A stretch of 64,000 nt of DNA. Origin: Cherax quadricarinatus (Eukaryota > Arthropoda > Malacostraca > Decapoda > Parastacidae). The position numbers were made by a program, and so were the translations under genes. The notes beneath the pieces are model-generated. The model was not told where the DNA came from. It searched no databases and saw only the letters and a program-made list of their open reading frames with translations. Shown here one piece after another: positions 43,557 to 55,200 of this stretch; the stretch's first letter is position 1; each line of letters begins with the position of its first letter. The DNA lies in contig NC_091301.1 in assembly GCF_038502225.1 (NCBI RefSeq), positions 20,116,859 through 20,180,858 on the forward strand, in the 5' to 3' direction.

Positions 43557-44235
43557 TTAAGCTCAGTGAATATACAATGAGATACACATATCTCGGTGTA
43601 GACTAATTGAAGTAAGCATCTCTCGGTGTACATACACTGAGATATACATATTTCCTGGTGTATCTACTCTACACTTAGATAATCACACTCAGGTACACAT
43701 ATCTCGGTGTAAACAAGCTGAAGTACCCACAAATCTTAGTGTATTCACACACTGAAGTACACATATAACAGAGTATACTCACAGAATTACACATCTTGGG
43801 GTACACACGCTGAAGCATACACATCTCCAGTCTGAACACTCATATACACTTATCTCAGCATATATAAATGCCGTCTACGTTATGTCTATATTTTTTATGC
43901 GTAAGATGCTCCGATGCAGATTCTTTGCATGCCTCTGAAGAAAGGTGCTTAGATGCCAGGCATGAGAATTAAACACAGTTCAGCATCTAATTAGTTTTCT
44001 TTAATAAAATCAATTGAGCGTTAAGTAAATAAGCAAATGGTCACAGAAAAGGAGGAGATGTTGGTGCCATCTGCTGAGTGAGTGGCGCAGCAGTACTTCC
44101 TGAGTAGCACGTTAGTGAATATAAAGTATGGTAGGAGTAGCATTCTCGGAGACTGTGTATTGTGCTTGCAACGGCCTCCTTCAGCACCAGGAGCACCACA
44201 AGTGGAGGTCGTCTTCTGAGGTATTGTATGAGCTT

Positions 44236-47200
44236 CGTATGGCAGTGTCAACACCAGGGGTGGAGGAGCCTTGTAAGGCAGTGTCAACACCAGGGGTGGA
44301 GGAGCCTCGTAAGGCAGTGTCAACACCAGGGGGGGGAGGAGCCTTGTAAGGCAGTGTCAACACCAGGGGGGGAGGAGCCTTGTAAGGCAGTGTCAGCACC
44401 AGGGGTGGAGGAGCCTTGTAAGGCAGTGTCAACACCAGGGGTGGAGGAGCCTTGTAAGGCAGTGTCAACACCAGGGGTGGAGGAGCCTTGTAAGGCAGTG
44501 TCAACACCAGGGGTGGAGGAGCCTTGTAAGGCAGTGTCAACACCAGGGGTGGAGGAGCCTTGTATGGCAGTGTCAACACCTGGGGTGGAGGAGCCTTGTA
44601 TGGCAGTGTCAACACCAGGAGTGGAGGAGCCTTGTATGGCAGTGTCAGCACCAGGGGTGGAGAAGCCTTGTATGGCAGTGTCAGCACCAGGGGTGGAGGA
44701 GCCTTGTAAGGCAGTGTCAGCACCAGGGGTGGAGGAGCCTTGTAAGGCAGTGTCAGCACCAGGGGTGGAGGAGCCTTGTAAGGCAGTGTCAGCACCAGGG
44801 GTGGAGGAGCCTTGTAAGGCAGTGTCAGCACAAGGGTTGGAGGAGCCTTGTAAGGCAGTGTCAGCACCAGGTGTGGAGGAGCCTTGTAAGGCAGTGTCAG
44901 CACCAGGGGTGGAGGAGCCTCGTAAGGCAGTGTCAGCACCAGGGGTGGAGGAGCCTCGTAAGGCAGTGTCAGCACCAGGGGTGGAGGAGCCTCGTAAGGC
45001 AGTGTCAGCACCAGGGGTGGAGGGGCCTCGTAAGGCAGTGTCAGCACCAGGGGTGGAGGGGCCTCGTAAGGCAGTGTCAGCACCAGGGGTGGAGGGGCCT
45101 CGTAAGGCAGTGTCAGCACCAGGGGTGGAGGGGCCTCGTAAGGCAGTGTCAGCACCAGGGGTGGAGGGGCCTCGTAAGGCAGTGTCAGCACCAGGGGTGG
45201 AGGGGCCTCGTAAGGCAGTGTCAGCACCAGGGGTGGAGGGGCCTCGTAAGGCAGTGTCAGCACCAGGGGTGGAGGGGCCTCGTAAGGCAGTGTCAGCACT
45301 AGGGGTGGAGGGGCCTCGTAAGGCAGTGTCAGCACCAGGGGTGGAGGGGCCTCGTAAGGCAGTGTCAGCACCAGGGGTGGAGGGGCCTCGTAAGGCAGTG
45401 TCAGCACCAGGGGTGGAGGGGCCTCGTAAGGCAGTGTCAGCACCAGGGGTGGAGGGGCCTCGTAAGGCAGTGTCAGCACCAGGGGTGGAGGGGCCTCGTA
45501 AGGCAGTGTCAGCACCAGGGGTGGAGGGGCCTCGTAAGGCAGTGTCAGCACCAGGGGTGGAGGGGCCTCGTAAGGCAGTGTCAGCACCAGGGGTGGAGGG
45601 GCCTCGTAAGGCAGTGTCAGCACCAGGGGTGGAGGGGCCTCGTAAGGCAGTGTCAGCACCAGGGGTGGAGGGGCCTCGTAAGGCAGTGTCAGCACCAGGG
45701 GTGGAGGGGCCTCGTATAACAGTGTCAGCACCAGGGGTGGAGGGGCCTCGTATAACAGTGTCAGCACCAGGGGTGGAGGGGCCTCGTAAGGCAGTGTCAG
45801 CACCAGGGGTGGAGGGGCCTCGTAAGGCAGTGTCAGCACCAGGGGTGGAGGGGCCTCGTAAGGCAGTGTCAGCACCAGGGGTGGAGGGGCCTCGTAAGGC
45901 AGTGTCAGCACCAGGGGTGGAGGGGCCTCGTAAGGCAGTGTCAGCACCAGGGGTGGAGGGGCCTCGTAAGGCAGTGTCAGCACCAGGGGTGGAGGGGCCT
46001 CGTAAGGCAGTGTCAGCACCAGGGGTGGAGGGGCCTCGTAAGGCAGTGTCAGCACCAGGGGTGGAGGGGCCTCGTAAGGCAGTGTCAGCACCAGGGGTGG
46101 AGGGGCCTCGTAAGGCAGTGTCAGCACCAGGGGTGGAGGGGCCTCGTAAGGCAGTGTCAGCACCAGGGGTGGAGGGGCCTCGTAAGGCAGTGTCAGCACC
46201 AGGGGTGGAGGGGCCTCGTAAGGCAGTGTCAGCACCAGGGGTGGAGGGGCCTCGTAAGGCAGTGTCAGCACCAGGGGTGGAGGGGCCTCGTAAGGCAGTG
46301 TCAGCACCAGGGGTGGAGGGGCCTCGTAAGGCAGTGTCAGCACCAGGGGGGAGGGGCCTCGTAAGGCAGTGTCAGCGCCAGGGGGGGAGGGGCCTCGTAA
46401 GGCAGTGTCAGCGCCAGGGGGGGAGGAGCCTCGTAAGGCAGTGTCAGCGCCAGGGGGGGAGGAGCCTCGTAAGGCAGTGTCAGCGCCAGGGGGGGAGGAG
46501 CCTCGTAAGGCAGTGTCAGCGCCAGGGGGGGAGGAGCCTCGTAAGGCAGTGTCAGCGCCAGGGGGGGAGGGGCCTCGTAAGGCAGTGTCAGCGCCAGGGG
46601 GGGAGGGGCCTCGTAAGGCAGTGTCAGCGCCAGGGTGGGAGGGGCCTCGTAAGGCAGTGTCAGCGCCAGGGGGGGAGGGGCCTCGTAAGGCAGTGTCAGC
46701 GCCAGGGGTGGAGGGGCCTCGTAAGGCAGTGTCAGCGCCAGGGGTGGAGGGGCCTCGTAAGGCAGTGTCAGCGCCAGGGGTGGAGGGGCCTCGTAAGGCA
46801 GTGTCAGCGCCAGGGGTGGAGGGGCCTCGTAAGGCAGTGTCAGCGCCAGGGGTGGAGGGGCCTCGTAAGGCAGTGTCAGCGCCAGGGGTGGAGGGGCCTC
46901 GTAAGGCAGTGTCAGCGCCAGGGGTGGAGGGGCCTCGTAAGGCAGTGTCAGCGCCAGGGGTGGAGGGGCCTCGTAAGGCAGTGTCAGCGCCAGGGGTGGA
47001 GGGGCCTCGTAAGGCAGTGTCAGCGCCAGGGGTGGAGGGGCCTCGTAAGGCAGTGTCAGCGCCAGGGGTGGAGGGGCCTCGTAAGGCAGTGTCAGCGCCA
47101 GGGGTGGAGGGGCCTCGTAAGGCAGTGTCAGCGCCAGGGGTGGAGGGGCCTCGTAAGGCAGTGTCAGCGCCAGGGGTGGAGGGGCCTCGTAAGGCAGTGT

Positions 47201-47920
47201 CAGCGCCAGGGGTGGAGGGGCCTCGTAAGGCAGTGTCAGCGCCAGGGGTGGAGGGGCCTCGTAAGGCAGTGTCAGCGCCAGGGGTGGAGGGGCCTCGTAA
47301 GGCAGTGTCAGCGCCAGGGGTGGAGGGGCCTCGTAAGGCAGTGTCAGCGCCAGGGGTGGAGGGGCCTCGTAAGGCAGTGTCAGCGCCAGGGGTGGAGGGG
47401 CCTCGTAATTCAGTGTCAGCGCCAGGGGTGGAGGGGCCTCGTAAGGCAGTGTCAGCGCCAGGGGTGGAGGGGCCTCGTAAGGCAGTGTCAGCGCCAGGGG
47501 TGGAGGGGCCTCGTAAGGCAGTGTCAGCGCCAGGGGTGGAGGGGCCTCGTAAGGCAGTGTCAGCGCCAGGGGTGGAGGGGCCTCGTAAGGCAGTGTCAGC
47601 GCCAGGGGTGGAGGGGCCTCGTAAGGCAGTGTCAGCGCCAGGGGTGGAGGGGCCTCGTAAGGCAGTGTCAGCGCCAGGGGTGGAGGGGCCTCGTAAGGCA
47701 GTGTCAGCGCCAGGGGTGGAGGGGCCTCGTAAGGCCGTGTCAGCGCCAGGGGTGGAGGGGCCTCGTATGGCAGTGTCAGCGCCAGGGGTGGAGGGGCCTC
47801 GTATGGCGGTGTCAGCGCCAGGGGTGGAGGGGCCTCGTATGGCGGTGTCAGCGCCAGGGGTGGAGGTCCCTCGTAAGGCAGTGTCAGCACCAGGGGTGGA
47901 GGAGCCTTGTATGGTAGCTT
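44236..47920. repeat. 36-bp minisatellite, about 102 copies
   Basis: Unit GTGTCAGCACCAGGGGTGGA followed by GGGGCCTCGTAAGGCA. The period is a multiple of 3 and the unit lacks stops in several frames, so very long ORFs appear on both strands; no splice, start or domain evidence supports coding. Variants come in blocks: CAACACC then CAGCACC then CAGCGCC; GAGGAGCC then GAGGGGCC; GGGGTGGA versus GGGGGGGA. Confidence 0.96.
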
Positions 47921-48730
47921 AAGCGCCAGAGGGGGGGGCCCGGAGGAGCCTTGCAGGGTAGCGTGAGCACCAGGTGGGGCTGAGGCGCCTTGCAGGGTAG
48001 CGTGAGCACCAGGTGGGGCTGAGGCGCCTTGCAGGGTAGCGTGAGCACCAGGTGGGGCTGAGGCGCCTTGCAGGGTAGCGTGAGCACCAGGAGGGAGGAG
48101 CCTTGTAGGGTAGCGTGAGGGAGCCTTGTAGAGTAGCGTGAGCACCGGGGGGAGGGGGAGGAGCGTTGAAGGGTAGCGTGAGAACCAGGGAGGGAGGCTT
48201 AGGCGCCTTGCAGGGTAGCGTGAGCACCAGGGGTGGGGCTGAGGCGCCTTACAGAGTAGCATGAGCACCAGGAGGGAGGTGCCTTGTAGGGTAGAGTGAG
48301 CACCGGGGGGAGGGGGAGGAGCGTTGCAGGGTAGCGTGAGCACCAGGGAGGGAGGCTGAGGCGCCTTGCAGGGTAGCGTGAGCACCAGGGGGGGCTGAGG
48401 CGCCTTGCAGGGTAGCGTGAGCACCAGGGGGGGCTGAGGCGCCTTGCAGGGTAGCGTGAGCACCAGGGGGGGCCTGAGGCGCCTTGCAGGGTAGCGTGAG
48501 CACCAGGGGGGGCTGAGGCGCCTTGCAGGGTAGCGTGAGCACCAGGGGGGGCCTGAGGCGCCTTGCAGGGTAGCGTGAGCACCAGGTGGGGGGCTGAGGC
48601 GCCTTGCAGGGTAGCGTGAGCACCAGGTGGGGGGCTGAGGCGCCTTGCAGGGCAGCGTGAGCACCAGGGGGGGGGGCGGAGGAGTCTTGCAGGGTAGCGT
48701 CAGCACCAGGGAAAGGGGAGGGGGCGGAGG
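47921..48730. repeat. 39-bp degenerate minisatellite related to the 36-bp array
   Basis: Units of about 39 bp (GAGCACCAGGTGGGGCTGAG followed by GCGCCTTGCAGGGTAGCGT) with several length variants. It shares the CACCAGGGG and CCTTG cores with the 36-bp unit, so the two arrays are probably one lineage. Confidence 0.9.
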
Positions 48731-49208
48731 AGCTGTCGATTAATTGCAAATAAACCTTATTCTCAGTATGTTGTAAAGCAAATTGCAATAGTCATTTATT
48801 ACGACTTGAAATAAGTTCAAAAAGTTAAAAACGTTTACTGTGTGATTTTTTAAAGCCTGTTAGTTGTAATACTGTAAATACAAGCAACGAACAATTCGTT
48901 ATCTGAATATACATCTTTAGACTACCTTAGAACATAGGACATATTTATTAGAAAACGTTTAGGTCCTGGGACCTAAACGTTGTTGCCAGGGTTTACACCA
49001 GACTACTAAGTAAATCTTCATTGGTTCAGGACCTAAACTTCGTGAGATTCCTCTCCAAAGTCCATCATTTTCGGTGAATTATTTCTGCCAAGGAATTTTT
49101 TTTCTTTTCCCAACTGATTGACGAAATGTCTGGTATTCCAGGGTACATCTTGCCAAGCATCAGCCACGTCTGACTTTACTCCTGATATTGACAAAACTGC
49201 CAGTGAAG

Positions 49209-49294
49209 ATGAGAGGGACACAACCTATGATCTGCGTCATTATTACTCTCTACCTGACCTCTCAAACCTTCGCTCACACCAATCGACCAAACAG
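49209..49294 (+). CDS. Gene B exon 1 (start codon, signal peptide)
   Basis: ATG at 49209 gives MRGTQPMICVIITLYLTSQT then FAHTNRPN, a signal peptide. Donor AG|GTTAGA, phase 2 as in gene A. A TTCCAG|GG acceptor at 49136-49141 may begin this exon, with 49142-49208 as 5' UTR. The longer overlapping frame at 49118 is a shadow. Confidence 0.75.
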
Positions 49295-52200
49295 GTTAGA
49301 TATTAAAATTTAAAAAGAAAAATTTCTTTTTTGTATGGGAAAAAATTCTCTCGTTATCAACTCCTTGATGTCTCAATTTATGATAAGGCTTTTGAGTAGA
49401 AGAACGAAGCTATGGTTTTATAATGAAGACGATCAGAGCAAAGACCTCTTTCCCCAAGTCGCTGGTTGTGATGAATTAGTGTCCCAAATTATTTTAATAG
49501 CCCCTCATATAGACATAAAATTAGCGGTAGGGGACCATAATGGTGGTTCTTTGAGTTGGCAGTTGGTGTGGAAAGGTGGAGGCTCGGGAAGAACTAATTT
49601 AGCGCCTTCTGTGGGTAGTTGCCTCTGGGTACAGTGTCTACGGTGTTTAATGGCACTTAGTGTTTGAGAGCTGAGGCTGTTATTAGACTAGAAGTTTGCG
49701 TATCGTGTAGCGAGAAAGAGCACAGCAGTAGTCTGCAATAAAATTACTTTTCTGTGTATGAGAATTAAGGGTTTAGCGCAAAAGTTGTGGATATATTAAT
49801 ACGGGATCGGATCTTGATTAAATACCACTGGAAGGATTTAAGCTATACAACTGAAGATAGCTTGCAGTACAGGTAGACTGATAAAATTTGTAAGTGTGAT
49901 ACACACTCGGTGGCCACTTTATTAGGTACACCCGCTCATTAATGCAATTATATAATCGGCCAATCATGTGGCCGCACCTCAACGGCTGAAAGGATGAGCA
50001 CTTAGTTTTTTTTTTTTATATTTTATTTAAAACCATACACAAACATGAGTCACAAGAAAATTCAAACAAATATATTGCACTGAATGAAAATCCTGACATC
50101 AGATATTGAAACCATACCTATTACCATTACATTGTTAACATTGTAACAACTATAACCAATACTATATCTGATGCCGAAGCTTAGACTGTCCTAAACTAAA
50201 TACAAGTATATAAGTTAACAATAGTAAAAAAGCAACCTAATTCTTCATCAAATTAAGCATTGTATCTCTTAATTATCTCGGAATTGATTTATGTATAGTA
50301 CAGTTATCCACTTTTTTTTTCTTTCAAATTCCTTCTGCTCTGAACACAAGAAAGGAATATAGAATAAGAATGGACCTACATAAATTTAGAAACCTCATAT
50401 GCAAACCACTACACTAATCAGCACAGGTCTATTGATACATCTCTCTTTGAGATTACGTTCAAATTTTTTCCAATAAATTGCTTGCCTTAAAAACATTGAA
50501 CCACCTTGTTACAATAGTCTTGTAATGTCAAGAAGCATTACACCATTATCATAAGTTATACCATCTACCCAAGCCTAGTATTCCTACTACAATATGATTA
50601 TCGTAACAAACCATAAATTTACCAAAAACCCACTAACTATTCTAAATCATTGATGTACATATTTACAACGAATAAAAAACAATAAAAAGGAAATCCCACT
50701 CTTCTCATTCTAAATATTTCTGACTGTCAGTTCTCCTACATGTGCTAAACAAAGGAATTTTAATATAAAACATACTGACATATTTAACACATTCACATCC
50801 ACCTTCAATAATAATGATACCTCCATTCAACCAAGAATAATGCACTCGCCTGTATTAACTCCAAGAGTACAGAAAATTTTCCGTTAACAAATCTTAGCAA
50901 TATTCATCATATTGCCTCCATCGATGAATACATTAAAAGGAAAAAAGAACCTTAAAATATCAAAACTACCTTTTTTCTAATTTACACCATTTAAGTTGTG
51001 CTTTACATAAGAAAAACTCTGTAATTAAACTGAAAATAAAGATCTTTTTACAATTGAATCTAAATCATTAAAGACACCTATAACATATTTGAATCTCATT
51101 GAAAATTTTCATCATCAAGTCCTTGAAATGATTTATACATGAAAACTAATATGCAATCGTAGTGCAACACACTTCCACATAACTGTGTAGTACCTGAAAC
51201 CCTCTGGGCAATAACCCTATTGCCCCTAGATATCAAAACTCAATTATACATCCATAAAAACAGCTCTCCATGCTCACTCCCCATTCTAGGAAAATAGCCC
51301 GTTGTATCCCCTTACCCACTTTGCAAATCCCATAAATATTTCCCTTAATGTGAAATTTCGATAACCCTCACTAAAATCTCTCTCCCATCTCCCTCCATAC
51401 ACCCCTTTATTCCTACACTGTGTCCTATAAAAAGTTGCTGCCAACGCATTAATTCTTGCACGCACGTCCGCCTCCCTCATAGCCCACATCATATATATAT
51501 AATCCGTAATCATATACCCAATCGCATTCTCAACCCTTTTATTCACCCCAGTTATATCTAAACTTAAAACCCTCAAGACCTGCAAACCCCCTCCCCCCAC
51601 TAACCTTAAAACCTTACCCACCCAAACCCTTATAAGTTCAATACAATCGCAAAAATACACCGTATGATAAATGGTCGCCAATCCTCCACAATCCTTGCAT
51701 TCCCCATCCTCTCGTATTCTCTTATAGAATAAAACCATTCCTGACGGCAAGATTCCATGTAAAAATCTATACATAACTTCTCTGGCTTTAGGTTTTAAAC
51801 GCAATTTGTTTAAACGCCCCCAAATATTACGCCAATCATACATCGGAAAACTCCTTCTACCGCCGCTACCACAGCCTTACCATCTACCCTATCAAGATTT
51901 CTCAATTTAATAAGTGAAGGATCCCTCACTTTATTAAGACCCGTAACATTGCCTCACCTATCATGAACTCCCTACCCACCCACCACCGTCGCATATCCTG
52001 ATGTATCCTATGAAGACCATCTTCTTTCACCCCCCCCCTCCCGCTTATAACTACTTTTTAAATACATACTTATAGATGTCGAAAAGAGGATAATAAGACC
52101 CAGCCCTCCACTACCAACCGGGAGTGTGACAACCGCTCTACTTAACCATTCGCTCCCTGTTCCCCAAATGAATCTAAAAACACTTTTTTGTAACCTTTTT

Positions 52201-55200
52201 AACTCGCAACGAAGTATCGGAAATATTACTGTAACATGCCATAGTTTACTATATAACAGCACATTCGTTGTAATCACCCTTTGTTGCAAACTTAAATTAG
52301 CAGCTCTTAAACCACCGAGGCGCTTCAGAACACTATCAACAATACGCACGGAATTTATTTGTGCTAACTTGATATCACTTGCATAAACGATTCCACATAT
52401 CTTTATTTGGTCCACCCTTTCCCACCTTTCAGCAACCATTCCTTCCTCACGTGACCCTTTTCCAAGATTCATATACTTTGTTTTCCCCGTATTAATCTTC
52501 ATGCCAGAAGCCTTTTCAAAAACTTCACTAACTTTTCTACCCGAAGCAAATCAATGTTTTCTCTCACCAAAATCGTCGTATCGTCGACATATCCAACAAT
52601 GCCCGCTCCCCCACCCCTTACATTACCCATCCCATTTGCTTCCAATAAAACCCTTATCCCTCTATAAAAGGGATCTTGAAAACAAGCAAAAAAAATTTGT
52701 GAAAGGGGACAACCTTGACGCAAACCCCTTCCCATCTGAATTCGATCTTCCAACCTCCCATTCACCTGCACACGCAAGGTTGCCTCCTGATACATTAATT
52801 TGGCCCATGATATAATTTCCGCCCCAAACCCCTGCCATCTCATGATCTTCCATAATGTCTCCCGTTCCACACTATCATATGCCGCCTCCCAATCTATAGC
52901 CAATACCCCCCCCCCTCCCAATCTTACTTTCTTCAATAAAACTTCTAATCATACCGTGACCTTCATACATAGACCTGCCCGGCATCCCATATTGTCCCTT
53001 GTCAATCACTTTGCCCAGGACTTTTTTTTTTCTGTTAGCCAAGATCCTTCCAAAAATTTTATAGTGCCCACATAACGAGATTGCACGATAATCTTTAACC
53101 GTTAATGGCTCACCTTTAGGAACTAGGACGACCACAGCCAACCTTTGTTGTTCCCCTAAAACCCCGTCCCGCTTCATTATATTGAATAAACGTACCAAAA
53201 ACCCCTTTAAAACGTTCCAATTTTGAAGATAAAAGTCGCTGGGCAACCCATCAATTCGTGACGCCTTGCCTAATTGCGCCCCAGATAAAGCCTCCCAAGT
53301 CTCACACTCCGTTATCGGCCCTCCCAACATCAAACGATCATGCTCCATCAGCTCACACTGCACAAACCTACCGATTGACTGCAATGCAATTTCACTTATT
53401 CCAACACTTTGCGTTTTCAATTTAACCCAAGCATCAATATACCCACTCATACCCTCCGTCGTCGTCAACACCTGATTCACTCTATACCCCTGCATACCTA
53501 CCTGAACATTCAACCCCATTAACTCCATTGCCTTGCGACGTCTGTGTAGATTCCTCAACACACACGCCGACGGCCGATCTCCCCACAAAACCTCTTCGAT
53601 TCCACCCTTAAGCCTTTCCCCATCAAACCTTTCGTTTTGTAAATTTCTTAGTTGCTCCTTAATTCTTTCAATTTCTATAACAGGATAATTAGCATTCGCT
53701 TGTCGCGCAACTGCCCCTCTAAATATCGTTGGAAACCATACTGTAACTGATTATATCTCACCCCTTGACTAATATAATATTCCTTAATTCGCTTTTTGGC
53801 TATAGTTTCCCACCAATTAACCAAAGCCACATCTCCAGGTGCTTCAACCACAAGGCGTTCCCACATATGCCCGAAAGACAAACGACTTTCCTCTCTTCAA
53901 TAACTTTACATTCAATTTCCAAAATGATGGACCCCTCCTAGGCACACCCTCAATATCTACATCCATTACAACTCCTCTATGATCCGAAAAAACATTTATC
54001 ACATTCACTCTCCGCACTGTAACCGCACAAGACACGTACATTCTATCCAATCTCGCCGCATAATCTCGTCTAATGAAAGTATGCTCCACCATGCCACCCC
54101 CCCCCCCACACATCCATTAAACCCACACTCTTCAATAAATTTCCCAGGAACCCCAAGCAACAACCCGCTCCTCGAGGCTCCACATCTTTTCGTCGTATTA
54201 CACAATTCCAGTCGCCCCCTATTATCGCTACATTTGGTAAACTACGTAGATAATATACTAATACATCTTGTACAAAACGAGTTTTAAGTCGTACATCTCC
54301 CTCGGCCTGCCCATATACACCTACAAAACTTGTGTACTCTACCCCATAAACCATCCACCCTAATCACTCTCCCCTCCCCCCTTTCACTATGCCGTACTAC
54401 AAACGGGCTTTCCTTTACCAGAATGGCGACGCCCCCTTTTAACCTCGTCGCATATTCCATATACACATCGTAACCATCCATTTCTAACTCGTATCCAATT
54501 CTGTAATTGTGTTCTTGGAGAAATACCACATCCACATCTAGATGCACCAAAAATTCATTAAACCACTTTCACTTCCGCTCAGATCTCAAACCGTTAATAT
54601 TTATTGTCAAAACCTTAGTCAATTAATGGGATTTTCCTTTCGTTCTAGGTATAGACTTTTCACTTATACATTTTACAACACCTCTATACCTCCCCCCTTT
54701 TTTTGGGAACCACCTTGATAAACTCTTGTTTCGTGGATTCACTGTTCCCTTTCCTCTGTACATCCGCCCAAGACTTTTTCCCTGGCCTTTGGGCAGGAGT
54801 AAGCACGTCTGAGTCCGATGGGGTCGCAGTTCGCTTTCGCGTCCTACCCTCCACCTGCATTGGAATTTCTTTAGTACTATCGTGATGCACCTCCACTTCT
54901 GCTACATTCACCGTCATACCATGCGACACACTAGACTCAATGCTTCCATCCGTCGCCTCACCATGATGCTCAACCGATCCCAAAATTGCACCTGGATCCT
55001 CCACACAGTTGACGATCGATTCGTCTAACAAAACATCCAGTGCCTTCACTAAAGACGCCGCTACATCCTCTTCCCCCATAGTGGGCAGTCTCTCTTCAAA
55101 TACTTTGTCCAGTGACGGTGATTCTCCTCGCTGTATTGCATCCTCCAAAGCATTCTCCTGTGCTTTTTCTACCTCATCACTCCAAGATGACCGTTGTCGA

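Larger units (their letters stand above)
38550..49208. other. Intergenic region between divergent genes A and B
   Basis: 10.7 kb. It holds two short I-LINE-derived elements, a (GA)n run and the 36/39-bp minisatellites. At 38700-40900 and 42000-43400 I see no gene, only AT-rich sequence. Promoters of both genes should lie near the ends, but no convincing TATA or initiator could be fixed by eye. Confidence 0.6.

Noticed and set aside
44162..48706. ORFs of 1,251, 720, 789 and 517 residues on both strands
   Set aside because: The 36-bp unit is a multiple of 3 without stops in several frames, so open frames arise automatically. No non-repetitive coding flank, signal or splice support was seen.
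44236..48730. Regularly repeated units that could suggest a CRISPR array
   Set aside because: The units are tandem and contiguous with no unique spacers, and the genome is eukaryotic.
49118..49306. 62-residue plus ORF beginning MTKCLVFQGTSC
   Set aside because: Another frame of the same segment gives a signal peptide that ends in the same phase as gene A exon 1 and joins exon 2, so the 49118 frame is a shadow.
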